NCBI GenBank assembly: GCA_910578665.1
Contig: CAJTQU010000020.1
Coordinates: forward strand, 1-38,543
Reading direction: 5' to 3'
From: an uncultured Muribaculaceae bacterium
GTDB taxonomy: Bacteria; Bacteroidota; Bacteroidia; Bacteroidales; Muribaculaceae
DNA: 38,543 nt
In this document: piece by piece, positions 16,278-24,768 of the stretch
How positions within the stretch are numbered: position 1 is the stretch's first letter
Layout: each line of letters starts with the position of its first letter
The notes under the pieces: generated by a model
What the model was told of the DNA's origin: nothing
The model's database searches: none
Seen by the model: the letters and a program-made list of their open reading frames with translations, nothing else
Translations under genes and position numbers: made by a program

Positions 16278-17666
16278 ATGTCACTCATAAAATCAATTTC
16301 AGGTATACGCGGCACGATAGGAGGTCGCCAGGGAGAAGGACTGAGCGCCGTTGATGTGGTTAGATTTACAACTGCGTATGCTGCCTTTATACGGAAAAAC
16401 ACCACTAAAAGCACCAATACTATCGTAGTAGGACGTGATGCGCGTATTTCCGGCCCTATGGTAAGCCAGCTGGTATGCGGCGCTCTCATGTCTATGGGAT
16501 TTGATGTGGTTAACATTGGACTGGCCACAACGCCTACTACTGAAATTGCCGTGGTTGAAGAAAATGCCTGCGGAGGAATAATACTGACGGCAAGCCACAA
16601 TCCGGCACAATGGAACGCTCTGAAGCTTCTGAATGAGAATGGTGAATTTCTTAATGATGCCGAGGGAAAAGAGGTTCTGCGTCTGGCTGAATGCGGCGAT
16701 TACGAGTATGCGGAAGTTGACAGACTGGGTGAACTGCACACTAATGACACGTATACGCGTAAACATATTGACAAGGTGCTCGCTCTTCCCTTGGTAGATA
16801 CAGAAGCTATCTCCAAGGCGGATTTTACTGTGGCTGTAGATGCAGTCAATTCAGTGGGAGGTGAGGTTATACCTCGTCTTTTACGGGCTCTCGGTGTCAA
16901 GAACATTGTCGAACTGAATTGCGAGGTGACCGGGCGTTTTGCACATACACCGGAGCCGATACCCGAGAATCTGGGACAGATTGCTTCATTGATGAAAGAA
17001 GGTAAGGCGGATGTCGGTTTTGTAGTGGATCCTGATGTGGACCGTCTGGCGATCGTTATGGAAAATGGAGAGATGTTTGTCGAAGAATATACCCTCATTG
17101 CCGTGGCAGATTATGTTTTGCGGCATACTCCGGGAAATACAGTGAGCAATCTCAGTTCGTCGAGGGCGTTGCGTGATGTAACGTCTCGTTATGACGGCTG
17201 TGGATACAATGCGGCTGCTGTAGGAGAAGTCAATGTGGTTGCCAAGATGAAAGCCACGGGTGCGGTTATAGGCGGCGAGGGCAATGGCGGTGTTATCTAT
17301 CCTGAAAGCCATTATGGCCGCGATGCTCTGGTTGGTGTCGCTCTCTTCTTGTCTCTATTGGCAAAGAGCGGAAAGAAAGTATCCGAGCTTAAAGCGACTT
17401 ATCCGCAATATGCCATAGCTAAGAATAAGATACAGCTCACACCTGAGATTAATGTGGATGCCATACTTGAAGCTGTCAAATCTCGTTATGAGGGCGAGCA
17501 GATCACTGATATAGACGGTGTGAAGATTGATTTTAAGGATTCATGGGTTCACCTGCGTAAGTCAAACACCGAACCGATAATACGTATATACAGTGAAGCC
17601 CATACGACAGAGGAGGCTGAACGTCTGGCTTCCGATATAAAGTCGGTCATAGCATCAATGGTGTGA
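16278..17666 (+). CDS. glmM: Phosphoglucosamine mutase (alpha-D-phosphohexomutase family)
   Basis: The product has 462 residues, the family's usual length. It is expected to interconvert glucosamine-6-phosphate and glucosamine-1-phosphate on the way to UDP-GlcNAc for peptidoglycan and lipid A. The four signatures are in order: the phosphoserine loop TASHNP (Ser106), the metal loop DPDVDR (Asp251, Asp253, Asp255), the sugar loop GGEGNGGVIYP, and the phosphate-binding loop RKSNTEPIIRIYSEA near the C-terminus. The EGNGG form of the sugar loop differs from the usual E. coli GlmM loop, so phosphomannomutase or phosphoglucomutase activity cannot be excluded. lpxK lies two genes downstream, which fits an envelope-precursor role. 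Confidence 0.87.
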   Translation: MSLIKSISGIRGTIGGRQGEGLSAVDVVRFTTAYAAFIRKNTTKSTNTIVVGRDARISGPMVSQLVCGALMSMGFDVVNIGLATTPTTEIAVVEENACGGIILTASHNPAQWNALKLLNENGEFLNDAEGKEVLRLAECGDYEYAEVDRLGELHTNDTYTRKHIDKVLALPLVDTEAISKADFTVAVDAVNSVGGEVIPRLLRALGVKNIVELNCEVTGRFAHTPEPIPENLGQIASLMKEGKADVGFVVDPDVDRLAIVMENGEMFVEEYTLIAVADYVLRHTPGNTVSNLSSSRALRDVTSRYDGCGYNAAAVGEVNVVAKMKATGAVIGGEGNGGVIYPESHYGRDALVGVALFLSLLAKSGKKVSELKATYPQYAIAKNKIQLTPEINVDAILEAVKSRYEGEQITDIDGVKIDFKDSWVHLRKSNTEPIIRIYSEAHTTEEAERLASDIKSVIASMV

Positions 17667-17703
17667 AAATTATTGTATCTAATATATCCAATCAATTAAT
17701 GCA

Positions 17704-19488
17704 ATGAAGAAATTTTTCTTAAACCTCTTGTCTTCTTTCATGGGGGCCTGGATAGCCATTGTGCTGTCCGGTGTAGTGGCTGTTATCATAATCTTTTCAC
17801 TGGTCGGAGGCGTTGTAGGCGGTTCTGTAGAAAGTGTGAAAGATGGTTGTATATTGCGCATCGGCCTTGATGGAGAGATAGTGGAACGCGACATGTCCTC
17901 GCAGATAGATGTTATGTCGCTGTTGAAGAAAGATTTCAATACACCCCAGAGTGTCAGTACGCTTGTGACGGCAATTAATGAGGCTGCCACGGACAACCGC
18001 GTGAAATCCATATATTTGGATTGTGGTTATTTGTCTGCCTCCCCGGCATCTCTACATGCGATTCGGAATGCTCTTTTAGAATTTAAAACGAGCAAAAAGA
18101 AGATATATGCCTATGCGGATGTTATGACGCAGGGTGCATATTTTGTGGCAAGTGTGGCAGACGAGATTTCGCTAAATCCGGCAGGCAATTTCAACTTGAG
18201 GGGATTGGGTGGTCAGAGCCTGTTTTACAAAGGTCTGTTTGACAAGGTCGGGGTTAGCTTCCAGGCTGTCAGAGTTGGCAAAGGGAAGGCTGCTGTAGAA
18301 CCGTATACAGCTGATACTATGAGCCAGGTGGCGCGTGCTCAGAACATTGCGTTGCTTGACACGCTATGGATTCAGATGCGTCGCGAGATAGCCTCTTCCC
18401 GTAATGCTGTGACGCCGGCATTGATTGATACATTAATAGACAGAGACTATATTAGCAGTAAGCCTGCAAGTTTTGCTGTTAGTAACAAGTTGGTCGACAA
18501 GCTTGAATACCGCCACGTGTTTGAGGACAGGATAGCAAAATTGGCCAAGCAGGATGACGGACTAGAGAATGTTGTGACTCCGTCTGCTCTTGTTGCAGCC
18601 TCGGCCACGATGTCGGAAAACGTAGGAGCGAGCAATCAGATAGCTGTTTTGTATGCGAGTGGCGGTATAGACGACTTTATGGGCAGCGGCGGTATTTCGT
18701 CACCAGACATGGTAGACCAGATTTTGGAGCTGTCCAAGAATGATGATGTCAAGGCTCTTGTGCTGCGTGTAAACTCTCCTGGCGGTTCTGCCTTTGGCAG
18801 TGAGCAGATGTGGGAGGCTCTTGAGACGTTTAAAAAGACAGGTAAGACATTTGTGGTATCCATGGGCGATTATGCCGCTTCTGGAGGATATTACATATCT
18901 TGCGGTGCCGACCGTATATTTGCCGACCCCTTTACCATTACTGGTTCCATAGGAATATTCGGACTGATTCCCAACATAAAGGGTCTTGTTGACAAAATCG
19001 GACTGAGTGTGCAGACAGTGGCTACGAATCCTAACGGCCTTTATCCGGCAGTGTTTACACCTATGGATGAGCAGCAGCTAGCCGCCATGCAGGCGATGGT
19101 TGAAGATGGCTATAATCTTTTTGTGAAGCGTGTAGCCGAGGGTCGAAAACTTCCTGTGGCCAAGGTTAAGGAAGTGGCCGATGGCCGTCCCCTGAGTGCG
19201 GTTGTTGCCAGGGGACATGGTCTGGTAGACGACCTGGGTTCTCTTCAGAATGCCATAGACTGGGCGAAGAAAAAAGCCAAGGTTGAGCGTGAGAATGTAG
19301 TTATATATCCGAAACCAGATATGAATTTCGTGAAACTTATGGGCTCTATCAATGAATCCGTACTGTTCAAACTTCTCTCTGCTGATGATCCTGCGGCTTT
19401 GGGTGAAGAAGCGGTATTTGTACTGCAAAATATGTTTGACCGCGATATGGTTATGGCCCGTATGTATCCTTTTGAAGTAAAATTGTAA
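17704..19488 (+). CDS. sppA: Signal peptide peptidase SppA, 67-kDa type
   Basis: The 594-residue serine protease is anchored in the inner membrane by one N-terminal segment (about 13-38). It is of the long type, with tandem Clp-like domains. In the first half, VGKGKAAVEPY carries the general-base Lys (Lys195). In the second half, DYAASGGYYISC carries the nucleophilic Ser (Ser393). RVNSPGGSAFGSE (about 355-367) is the oxyanion segment. SppA degrades cleaved signal peptides in the cytoplasmic membrane. It lies 37 nt after glmM and 20 nt before lpxK. The ATG at 17704 is followed by a basic N-terminus and membrane helix, as expected. Confidence 0.94.
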   Translation: MKKFFLNLLSSFMGAWIAIVLSGVVAVIIIFSLVGGVVGGSVESVKDGCILRIGLDGEIVERDMSSQIDVMSLLKKDFNTPQSVSTLVTAINEAATDNRVKSIYLDCGYLSASPASLHAIRNALLEFKTSKKKIYAYADVMTQGAYFVASVADEISLNPAGNFNLRGLGGQSLFYKGLFDKVGVSFQAVRVGKGKAAVEPYTADTMSQVARAQNIALLDTLWIQMRREIASSRNAVTPALIDTLIDRDYISSKPASFAVSNKLVDKLEYRHVFEDRIAKLAKQDDGLENVVTPSALVAASATMSENVGASNQIAVLYASGGIDDFMGSGGISSPDMVDQILELSKNDDVKALVLRVNSPGGSAFGSEQMWEALETFKKTGKTFVVSMGDYAASGGYYISCGADRIFADPFTITGSIGIFGLIPNIKGLVDKIGLSVQTVATNPNGLYPAVFTPMDEQQLAAMQAMVEDGYNLFVKRVAEGRKLPVAKVKEVADGRPLSAVVARGHGLVDDLGSLQNAIDWAKKKAKVERENVVIYPKPDMNFVKLMGSINESVLFKLLSADDPAALGEEAVFVLQNMFDRDMVMARMYPFEVKL

Positions 19489-19508
19489 ATCCATAATATG
19501 CTTTTTCT

Positions 19509-20660
19509 GTGAGAACTACGAAAGATGTCATATTTTCTTACTTGCTAACACCGTTGTCATGGATATACGGTGCGGTCACTAATGTGCGCAATAAGCTGTA
19601 TGACTGGCATATGCTGAAGGCAGAGACATTCGATGTCCCTATAATCTGTGTCGGCAATATCACCGTGGGAGGTACTGGTAAGACCCCTCATGTGGAGTAT
19701 CTCATAGAATATTTGTCATCGGTATATAATATTGCGGTTTTAAGTCGCGGCTATAAGCGTAAGACAAGAGGTTTTGTTCTGGGTACGCATAATAGCACTC
19801 CCAGGACTATTGGTGATGAATCGTACCAGATACTTAGTAAATATGGTAACCGTGTAAAGATAGCAGTTTGTGAGAGCCGCAGGAAAGGAATTCGCGAACT
19901 GATGAACATTGATCCCTCGATAAACCTTATTATATTGGATGATGCCTATCAGCATCGTTCCGTAGAGGCAAAGGTCAAGATATTGCTGATGGACTATAAC
20001 AGGCCTGTTTATACTGATCATGTGCTGCCTCTCGGTCGTTTGCGCGAGAGCAAACGTGCTGTCGGTCGTGCTGACATCGTAGTTGTCACAAAAATGCCTG
20101 ATGACGCGGCACCGCTCCAATATCGGATTGTATCTAATAATTTGGATCTGTGGGCATTCCAGAAATTGTTCTTTTCGCGCATAGACTATGGCCAGCCCCT
20201 TCCTGTATTTCCCGATGATTCTCGTTATACGGTGAGGCTTGACTCGCTTACACGCAATGATATCGTGCTCTTGCTGACAGGCATAGCGAATCCGCGACCG
20301 TTAGTACGGTATTTTAAAAATTTTGAGTGCCGTGTCAAGATCAATCATTTCCCTGACCATCATGATTTTTCAAGGAATGATCTGCAAAGGCTCCAGGTCA
20401 GGTATGATGAAATGAAAGGCGCGCGCAAACTGATTGTCACTACGGAAAAGGATGCTGTGCGGCTAGCCAATAATCCGTATTTTCCGGAGAAACTGAAGCC
20501 GTATATTTTTTATCTGCCTATCTCGGTCGATATGCTGGGCGGTATAGACGGATCAAATTTTATAAATGCTGTCAAGTCTGCCATTGAGGCAAGCCCGAAT
20601 AATATCGGTTTGCGCAAGGGCGGAAGCGGAGATACGGATGATTTAGATAAACAGGAATAG
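19509..20660 (+). CDS. lpxK: Tetraacyldisaccharide 4'-kinase LpxK
   Basis: The 383-residue product phosphorylates the 4' position of the lipid A disaccharide precursor, at the inner membrane. The N-terminal amphipathic/membrane-associated helix (LLTPLSWIYGAVTNVRNKLYD) is followed by the P-loop VGNITVGGTGKTP (about 48-60), then LSRGYKRKTRG, and later DDAYQHRSV and LPLGRLRE, all conserved LpxK segments. The start is GTG at 19509; the first in-frame ATG would remove the N-terminal helix, so it is unlikely. An ATG at 19498 is out of frame. The C-terminal 20 residues are polar and look dispensable. It is 20 nt after sppA and 24 nt before punA. Confidence 0.94.
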   Translation: MRTTKDVIFSYLLTPLSWIYGAVTNVRNKLYDWHMLKAETFDVPIICVGNITVGGTGKTPHVEYLIEYLSSVYNIAVLSRGYKRKTRGFVLGTHNSTPRTIGDESYQILSKYGNRVKIAVCESRRKGIRELMNIDPSINLIILDDAYQHRSVEAKVKILLMDYNRPVYTDHVLPLGRLRESKRAVGRADIVVVTKMPDDAAPLQYRIVSNNLDLWAFQKLFFSRIDYGQPLPVFPDDSRYTVRLDSLTRNDIVLLLTGIANPRPLVRYFKNFECRVKINHFPDHHDFSRNDLQRLQVRYDEMKGARKLIVTTEKDAVRLANNPYFPEKLKPYIFYLPISVDMLGGIDGSNFINAVKSAIEASPNNIGLRKGGSGDTDDLDKQE

Positions 20661-20684
20661 AAAACCGTTTAATCATATAATATT

Positions 20685-21497
20685 ATGCTTGAAAAAATTA
20701 AGTGTGCTGCCGACTATGTTCGCAGCCAGGTAGCAGAAATGCCTAAAGTGGCTATAATCCTTGGCACCGGCCTTGGTGAATTGGTTAACCATATAAATAT
20801 ACAGAAAGAAATTCAATATAACGAAATTCCGTCTATGCCGGTTTCGACTGTGGAGGGGCACAGCGGCAAGTTGATTTTTGGTAATCTTGGCGGACGTTAT
20901 GTTATGGCTATGCAGGGTCGTTTTCACTATTACGAGGGATACGACATGAAGCAGGTTACATTTCCGGTGAGAGTAATGAAAGCCCTTGGGGTTGAGACAC
21001 TCTTTGTGAGCAATGCCGCTGGCGGTATGAACAAGGATTTTAAAGTAGGGGATATTATGATTATTACTGACCATATAAATCTTTTCCCTGAAAATCCGTT
21101 ACGTGGTAAGAATTACGAGGAGCTTGGCACTCGTTTCCCAGCTATGACTGAGGCGTATAGCCATCGTCTTATTAAGATAGCGGATGATATAGCTGCTGAG
21201 AAAGATATCAGAGTGATGCACGGAGTGTATGTGGGTACTCCCGGGCCCACTTTTGAAACACCTGCTGAATATGAATATTTCCGTATCATAGGAGGTGATG
21301 CCGTGGGTATGTCGACTGTGCCCGAAGTTATTGTGGCTAACCATGCCGGTATGGAGGTGTTTGGCGTCAGCGTTATCACAGATCTTGGCGGAAAGGATAT
21401 TACCGAGGTGCCCACACACGAAGAAGTGCAGAAAGCGGCGGTACAGGCCCAGCCGTTTATGACAGAGATTATGAAGGAGCTTGTAGCCCGTATCTAA
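20685..21497 (+). CDS. punA: Purine nucleoside phosphorylase (trimeric PNP-I type)
   Basis: The product has 270 residues. It splits purine nucleosides with phosphate into base and ribose-1-phosphate for salvage. Conserved segments are ILGTGLG (phosphate loop), VEGHSGKL, QGRFHYYEGY (His83), SNAAGGMN, GTPGPTFETPAEYEYF (Glu195), VGMSTVPEVIVANH (Met209), and VSVITDLGGKDITEVPTHEEV (Asp233, His245). The position equal to Asn243 of human PNP is Asp233 here. Asn there favours 6-oxopurines, while Asp occurs in methylthioadenosine phosphorylases, so specificity may be broader than guanosine and inosine. This is inference, and Asp may be common in Bacteroidetes. Confidence 0.92.
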   Translation: MLEKIKCAADYVRSQVAEMPKVAIILGTGLGELVNHINIQKEIQYNEIPSMPVSTVEGHSGKLIFGNLGGRYVMAMQGRFHYYEGYDMKQVTFPVRVMKALGVETLFVSNAAGGMNKDFKVGDIMIITDHINLFPENPLRGKNYEELGTRFPAMTEAYSHRLIKIADDIAAEKDIRVMHGVYVGTPGPTFETPAEYEYFRIIGGDAVGMSTVPEVIVANHAGMEVFGVSVITDLGGKDITEVPTHEEVQKAAVQAQPFMTEIMKELVARI

Positions 21498-21508
21498 TAA
21501 AGGAATAA

Positions 21509-21539
21509 GGGGATGTGTCACTGGTTATGGCGCATCCTC
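21509..21539 (+). other. Intercistronic hairpin between punA and thiL
   Basis: GGGGATGTGTC (21509-21519) pairs with GGCGCATCCTC (21529-21539) across a 9-nt loop, using a few G-U pairs. There is no T-run after it, so it is more likely an RNA-processing or stability element, or a weak terminator, than a full stop. Confidence 0.4.
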
Positions 21540-21564
21540 ACCTGTTATTTATCATATTGTGCTA

Positions 21565-22617
21565 ATGAAGGAGACAGAGATATCCGATTTGGGTGAGTTC
21601 GGGCTTATCGAGCTACTTACCAAAGATTTCCCATTGCGAAACTCATCTTCGAAAAAGGGGGTTGGTGATGATGCCGCTATCCTTGAGTACGGAGACAAGG
21701 AGGTGCTTTTGACTACCGATCTTTTGTTGGAGGGTATTCACTTCGACCTTAGATATGTTCCGCTGAAGCATCTTGGCTATAAGGCGGCCATAGTAAATTT
21801 CAGTGATATTTATGCCATGAACGGCACACCTAGGCAGATAACAGTCAGCATAGGTGTATCATCTCGCTTCACATTGGAGCACATAGAAGCCTTGTATAGC
21901 GGAATACGCCTGGCATGCGATACTTATGGGGTTGACCTGGTAGGCGGTGACACCTCTGCTTCTGTCACAGGTCTCGTGATTAGCATAACCTGTGTTGGCG
22001 AGGGACGCCAGGGTAAAACGGTTAAGAGGGACGGGGCCAGGCCCACAGACCTGGTATGTGTTTCCGGTAACCTTGGCGCGGCATATATGGGCCTGCAGTT
22101 GCTTGAACGTGAAAACCGTGTTGCGGCCGAGAGTGGCAATGCTGAGTTTACCCCCGAATTTGATGGCAAGGAATATATTTTGGAGCGCCAGCTCAAACCT
22201 GAGGCCAGAAAGGATATTGTTGAGCGCCTGGACGCCGCAGGTATTCTGCCGACATCAATGATGGATGTAAGTGACGGGCTATCGTCAGAGCTGATGCATA
22301 TTTGCAAAGCCAGCCATACAGGATGCAGGGTATATGAGGACAAGATACCTATTGATTACCAGACTGCGATAATGGCTGAGGAGATTAATATGAATCTTGT
22401 TACAGCCGCACTTAACGGAGGTGAGGATTACGAACTACTTTTCACCGTGCCGCTTACGGATTATGAAAAGGTCACTTCTATTGAAGACGTCAGGGTGATA
22501 GGCTACATTACGAAGCCTGAACTTGGATGTGCCATGATTACACGAGACGAGCAGGAAATTCCATTGAAAGCGCAGGGATGGAATGCATTTACCGGAGCTG
22601 ATTCTGCCACAAATTAA
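21565..22617 (+). CDS. thiL: Thiamine-monophosphate kinase ThiL
   Basis: The product has 350 residues from ATG 21565. It phosphorylates thiamine monophosphate to the active cofactor thiamine diphosphate. The fold belongs to the PurM/SelD superfamily. Diagnostic parts are GEFGLIELLT near the N-terminus, GVGDDAAIL (about 32-40, ATP/Mg site), TTDLLLEGIHFD, SDIYAMNGTP, DLVGGDTSAS, MMDVSDGLSSEL and GGEDYELLFT. A GTG two codons earlier (21559) is possible but unnecessary. It is the last gene of the plus-strand housekeeping run; 186 nt separate it from moxR. Other thiamine genes are not in the window. Confidence 0.94.
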   Translation: MKETEISDLGEFGLIELLTKDFPLRNSSSKKGVGDDAAILEYGDKEVLLTTDLLLEGIHFDLRYVPLKHLGYKAAIVNFSDIYAMNGTPRQITVSIGVSSRFTLEHIEALYSGIRLACDTYGVDLVGGDTSASVTGLVISITCVGEGRQGKTVKRDGARPTDLVCVSGNLGAAYMGLQLLERENRVAAESGNAEFTPEFDGKEYILERQLKPEARKDIVERLDAAGILPTSMMDVSDGLSSELMHICKASHTGCRVYEDKIPIDYQTAIMAEEINMNLVTAALNGGEDYELLFTVPLTDYEKVTSIEDVRVIGYITKPELGCAMITRDEQEIPLKAQGWNAFTGADSATN

Positions 22618-22697
22618 ATGCGCAGACAATATCAGTGCCAGTACATAACAAATTTTAATAATTGGCTGAAAGAATTCAGTAATATTTAACAATAAGA

Positions 22698-22731
22698 GTT
22701 GAGTCTGGTTGCAAATTATGAAGTAATTTTG
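22698..22731 (+). promoter_or_regulatory. Promoter of the Bat operon
   Basis: TAATTTTG at 22724-22731 matches TAnnTTTG exactly. GTTG at 22698-22701, 22 nt upstream, is an acceptable -33 element. The predicted leader to moxR is about 67 nt. Confidence 0.6.
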
Positions 22732-22803
22732 TATGTACTTAAACCGTGATTATACTCATGCGTTATTAAGATACAGAATTTTACATATCATAGTCATTAT
22801 ATT

Positions 22804-23799
22804 ATGAATGAAACAGTGAATATTCGCGAGCTAAATGAATTGATAGCCGCAAATAGTTCTTTTATATCTTTGATTACTAGAGGGATGGACCAGCGTATCG
22901 TGGGACAGAAGCATCTTGTCGATTCGTTGCTGGTAGCATTGTTGTGCAACGGCCATGTGCTGCTCGAGGGAGTTCCTGGTCTGGCAAAGACTTTGGCTAT
23001 TAAGACGCTTGCAAGCCTGGTAGATGCAAAATACAGCCGGATACAGTTCACTCCTGACCTTTTGCCTGCTGATGTGGTGGGTACCATGATATATAGTGTC
23101 AAGAATGAGAAATTTGAAATAAAGAAAGGTCCTGTGTTTGCCAATTTTGTGCTGGCTGATGAGATTAACCGCGCGCCTGCCAAAGTGCAGAGCGCGTTGC
23201 TTGAATCCATGCAGGAGCGTCAGGTTACTATTGGCGATGATACGTTTGCCCTGCCCAAACCGTTTCTCGTAATGGCTACTCAGAACCCGATAGAGCAGGA
23301 AGGCACTTATCCTCTGCCGGAAGCTCAGATGGACCGTTTTTTATTGAAGGTCGTGATAGGCTATCCTACCAAGGAGGAGGAAAAACGGATCATACGCCAG
23401 AATATCGCCGGTGATTTGAGCCCGGTTATGCCGGTGCTTAATCCCGTTGAGATAATTGAGGCGCAAAAGATCGTGCAGAAGATCTACATTGATGAGAAGA
23501 TTGAAGACTACATAGTAAGCATTGTGTTTGCTTCGCGCCAGCCGGCAGACTACGGCATGACGAATCTGCAGAGCATATTGGAATTCGGAGCCTCGCCCCG
23601 AGCCTCTATCAGTCTGGCGCTGGCTGCCAGGGCATACGCTTTCCTGCGAGGCCGTGGTTATGTTATTCCCGAAGATGTGCGCGCAGTGTGCCACGATGTA
23701 ATGCGCCACCGAATCGGATTGTCTTACGAGGCCGAGGCTAATAATATCACAGCCGATGACGTTATAACTGACATTCTTGACGCCGTACAGGTGCCTTGA
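22804..23799 (+). CDS. MoxR-family AAA+ ATPase of the Bat operon
   Basis: The 331-residue cytoplasmic AAA+ ATPase has Walker A GVPGLAKT (56-63), Walker B VLADE (116-120), the segment MATQNPIEQEGTYPLPEAQMDRF (sensor I and arginine-finger region), and a C-terminal lid with GASPRASISLALAARAYAFL. MoxR proteins act as chaperones that remodel or activate von Willebrand A domain partners. Here the partners are likely to be the downstream BatA and BatB, and DUF58. It is the first gene of the operon and lies 60 nt before DUF58, with a hairpin between them. Confidence 0.94.
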   Translation: MNETVNIRELNELIAANSSFISLITRGMDQRIVGQKHLVDSLLVALLCNGHVLLEGVPGLAKTLAIKTLASLVDAKYSRIQFTPDLLPADVVGTMIYSVKNEKFEIKKGPVFANFVLADEINRAPAKVQSALLESMQERQVTIGDDTFALPKPFLVMATQNPIEQEGTYPLPEAQMDRFLLKVVIGYPTKEEEKRIIRQNIAGDLSPVMPVLNPVEIIEAQKIVQKIYIDEKIEDYIVSIVFASRQPADYGMTNLQSILEFGASPRASISLALAARAYAFLRGRGYVIPEDVRAVCHDVMRHRIGLSYEAEANNITADDVITDILDAVQVP

Positions 23800-23815
23800 T
23801 AAATATTTGTTCTAC

Positions 23816-23844
23816 GCAGGCGTGCGCTATAAGGGCATGCCTGC
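23816..23844 (+). other. Intercistronic hairpin between moxR and DUF58
   Basis: GCAGGCGTGC (23816-23825) pairs with GCATGCCTGC (23835-23844), 10 bp with one G-U pair, across a 9-nt loop. No T-run follows. It may tune expression of the downstream genes relative to moxR. Confidence 0.5.
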
Positions 23845-23859
23845 AATAGCCGTTATACT

Positions 23860-24735
23860 ATGGACGCGACAGAACTCCTAAAGAAGATAAGGAAAATAGA
23901 AATTAAGACGCGCGGGCTTTCGCAGGATATTTTTGCCGGTGAGTACCACACTGCGTTTAAAGGCAGAGGCGTGATCTTCTCCGAGGTACGCGAATATCAG
24001 TATGGCGATGATATCCGTGATATAGACTGGAATGTAACGGCACGTCATAACAAACCGTTTGTCAAAGTCTATGAGGAGGAGCGTGAACTTACCATGATGT
24101 TGCTCATAGATGTGTCGGGCAGTAGGAATTTTGGTGCTGTCGGAATTGAAAAAAAAGAGATGATGGCCGAGATTGCGGCCACATTGGCATTTTCTTCCAT
24201 ACAGAACAACGACAAGGTCGGCGTTATATTTTTCTCGGACAAGGTTGAGAAATTCATTCCGCCAAAAAAAGGTCGAAAGCATATATTGCTTATCATAAGG
24301 GAGATAATTGATTTTCATCCGGAAAATACCGGTACTGACATCAATCTCGTGCTGGAATATATGACCAATATGGTCAAGAAGCGCTGTACAGCGTTTTTGA
24401 TAAGTGACTTTATTGATGACCATGACTATACCAAATCAATGAGTATCGCCAACCGTAAGCATGATTTGGTGGCAGTACAAGTGTATGACAAACGTGACAC
24501 ACAGTTGCCTGACGTGGGTCTGTTACGTATGCGAGACAGTGAGACTGGTCGGATGTTATGGGTCGACACATCCTCTTCAAAAACACGTAAAATGTATGAC
24601 CGTATGTGGTACGACCGTCAGCAGAAGCTTACTGAAACCACGCTGCGCAGCGGTGTGGACATAGCCTCGATTGCCACCGATGAAGATTTTGTAAAATCAT
24701 TGCTCGGACTGTTCAGGAAGCGAGGCATGCGTTAA
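23860..24735 (+). CDS. DUF58 / von Willebrand A-like protein of the Bat operon
   Basis: The 291-residue cytoplasmic protein has the DUF58 hallmark YQYGDDIRDIDWNVTARH (about 47-63), followed by a VWA-like fold with a MIDAS motif LLIDVSGS (Asp84, Ser86, Ser88). Later strands are KVGVIFFSD and TAFLISDFIDD. There is no membrane segment. DUF58 proteins nearly always follow a MoxR ATPase and are thought to be its substrate or partner; the biochemical activity is unknown. It is 33 nt upstream of the next gene. Confidence 0.9.
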   Translation: MDATELLKKIRKIEIKTRGLSQDIFAGEYHTAFKGRGVIFSEVREYQYGDDIRDIDWNVTARHNKPFVKVYEEERELTMMLLIDVSGSRNFGAVGIEKKEMMAEIAATLAFSSIQNNDKVGVIFFSDKVEKFIPPKKGRKHILLIIREIIDFHPENTGTDINLVLEYMTNMVKKRCTAFLISDFIDDHDYTKSMSIANRKHDLVAVQVYDKRDTQLPDVGLLRMRDSETGRMLWVDTSSSKTRKMYDRMWYDRQQKLTETTLRSGVDIASIATDEDFVKSLLGLFRKRGMR

Positions 24736-24768
24736 GCCTGTTGGATAAGTTTAGAAATTGACTGTGAC

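Noticed and set aside
15484..17312. Minus-strand ORFs opposite the DHH gene and glmM
   Set aside because: They overlap well-supported genes completely and show no family motifs.
22664..22680. Short CTGAA/TTCAG stem after thiL as a terminator
   Set aside because: Only 5 bp, AT-rich and without a T-run; too weak to call.
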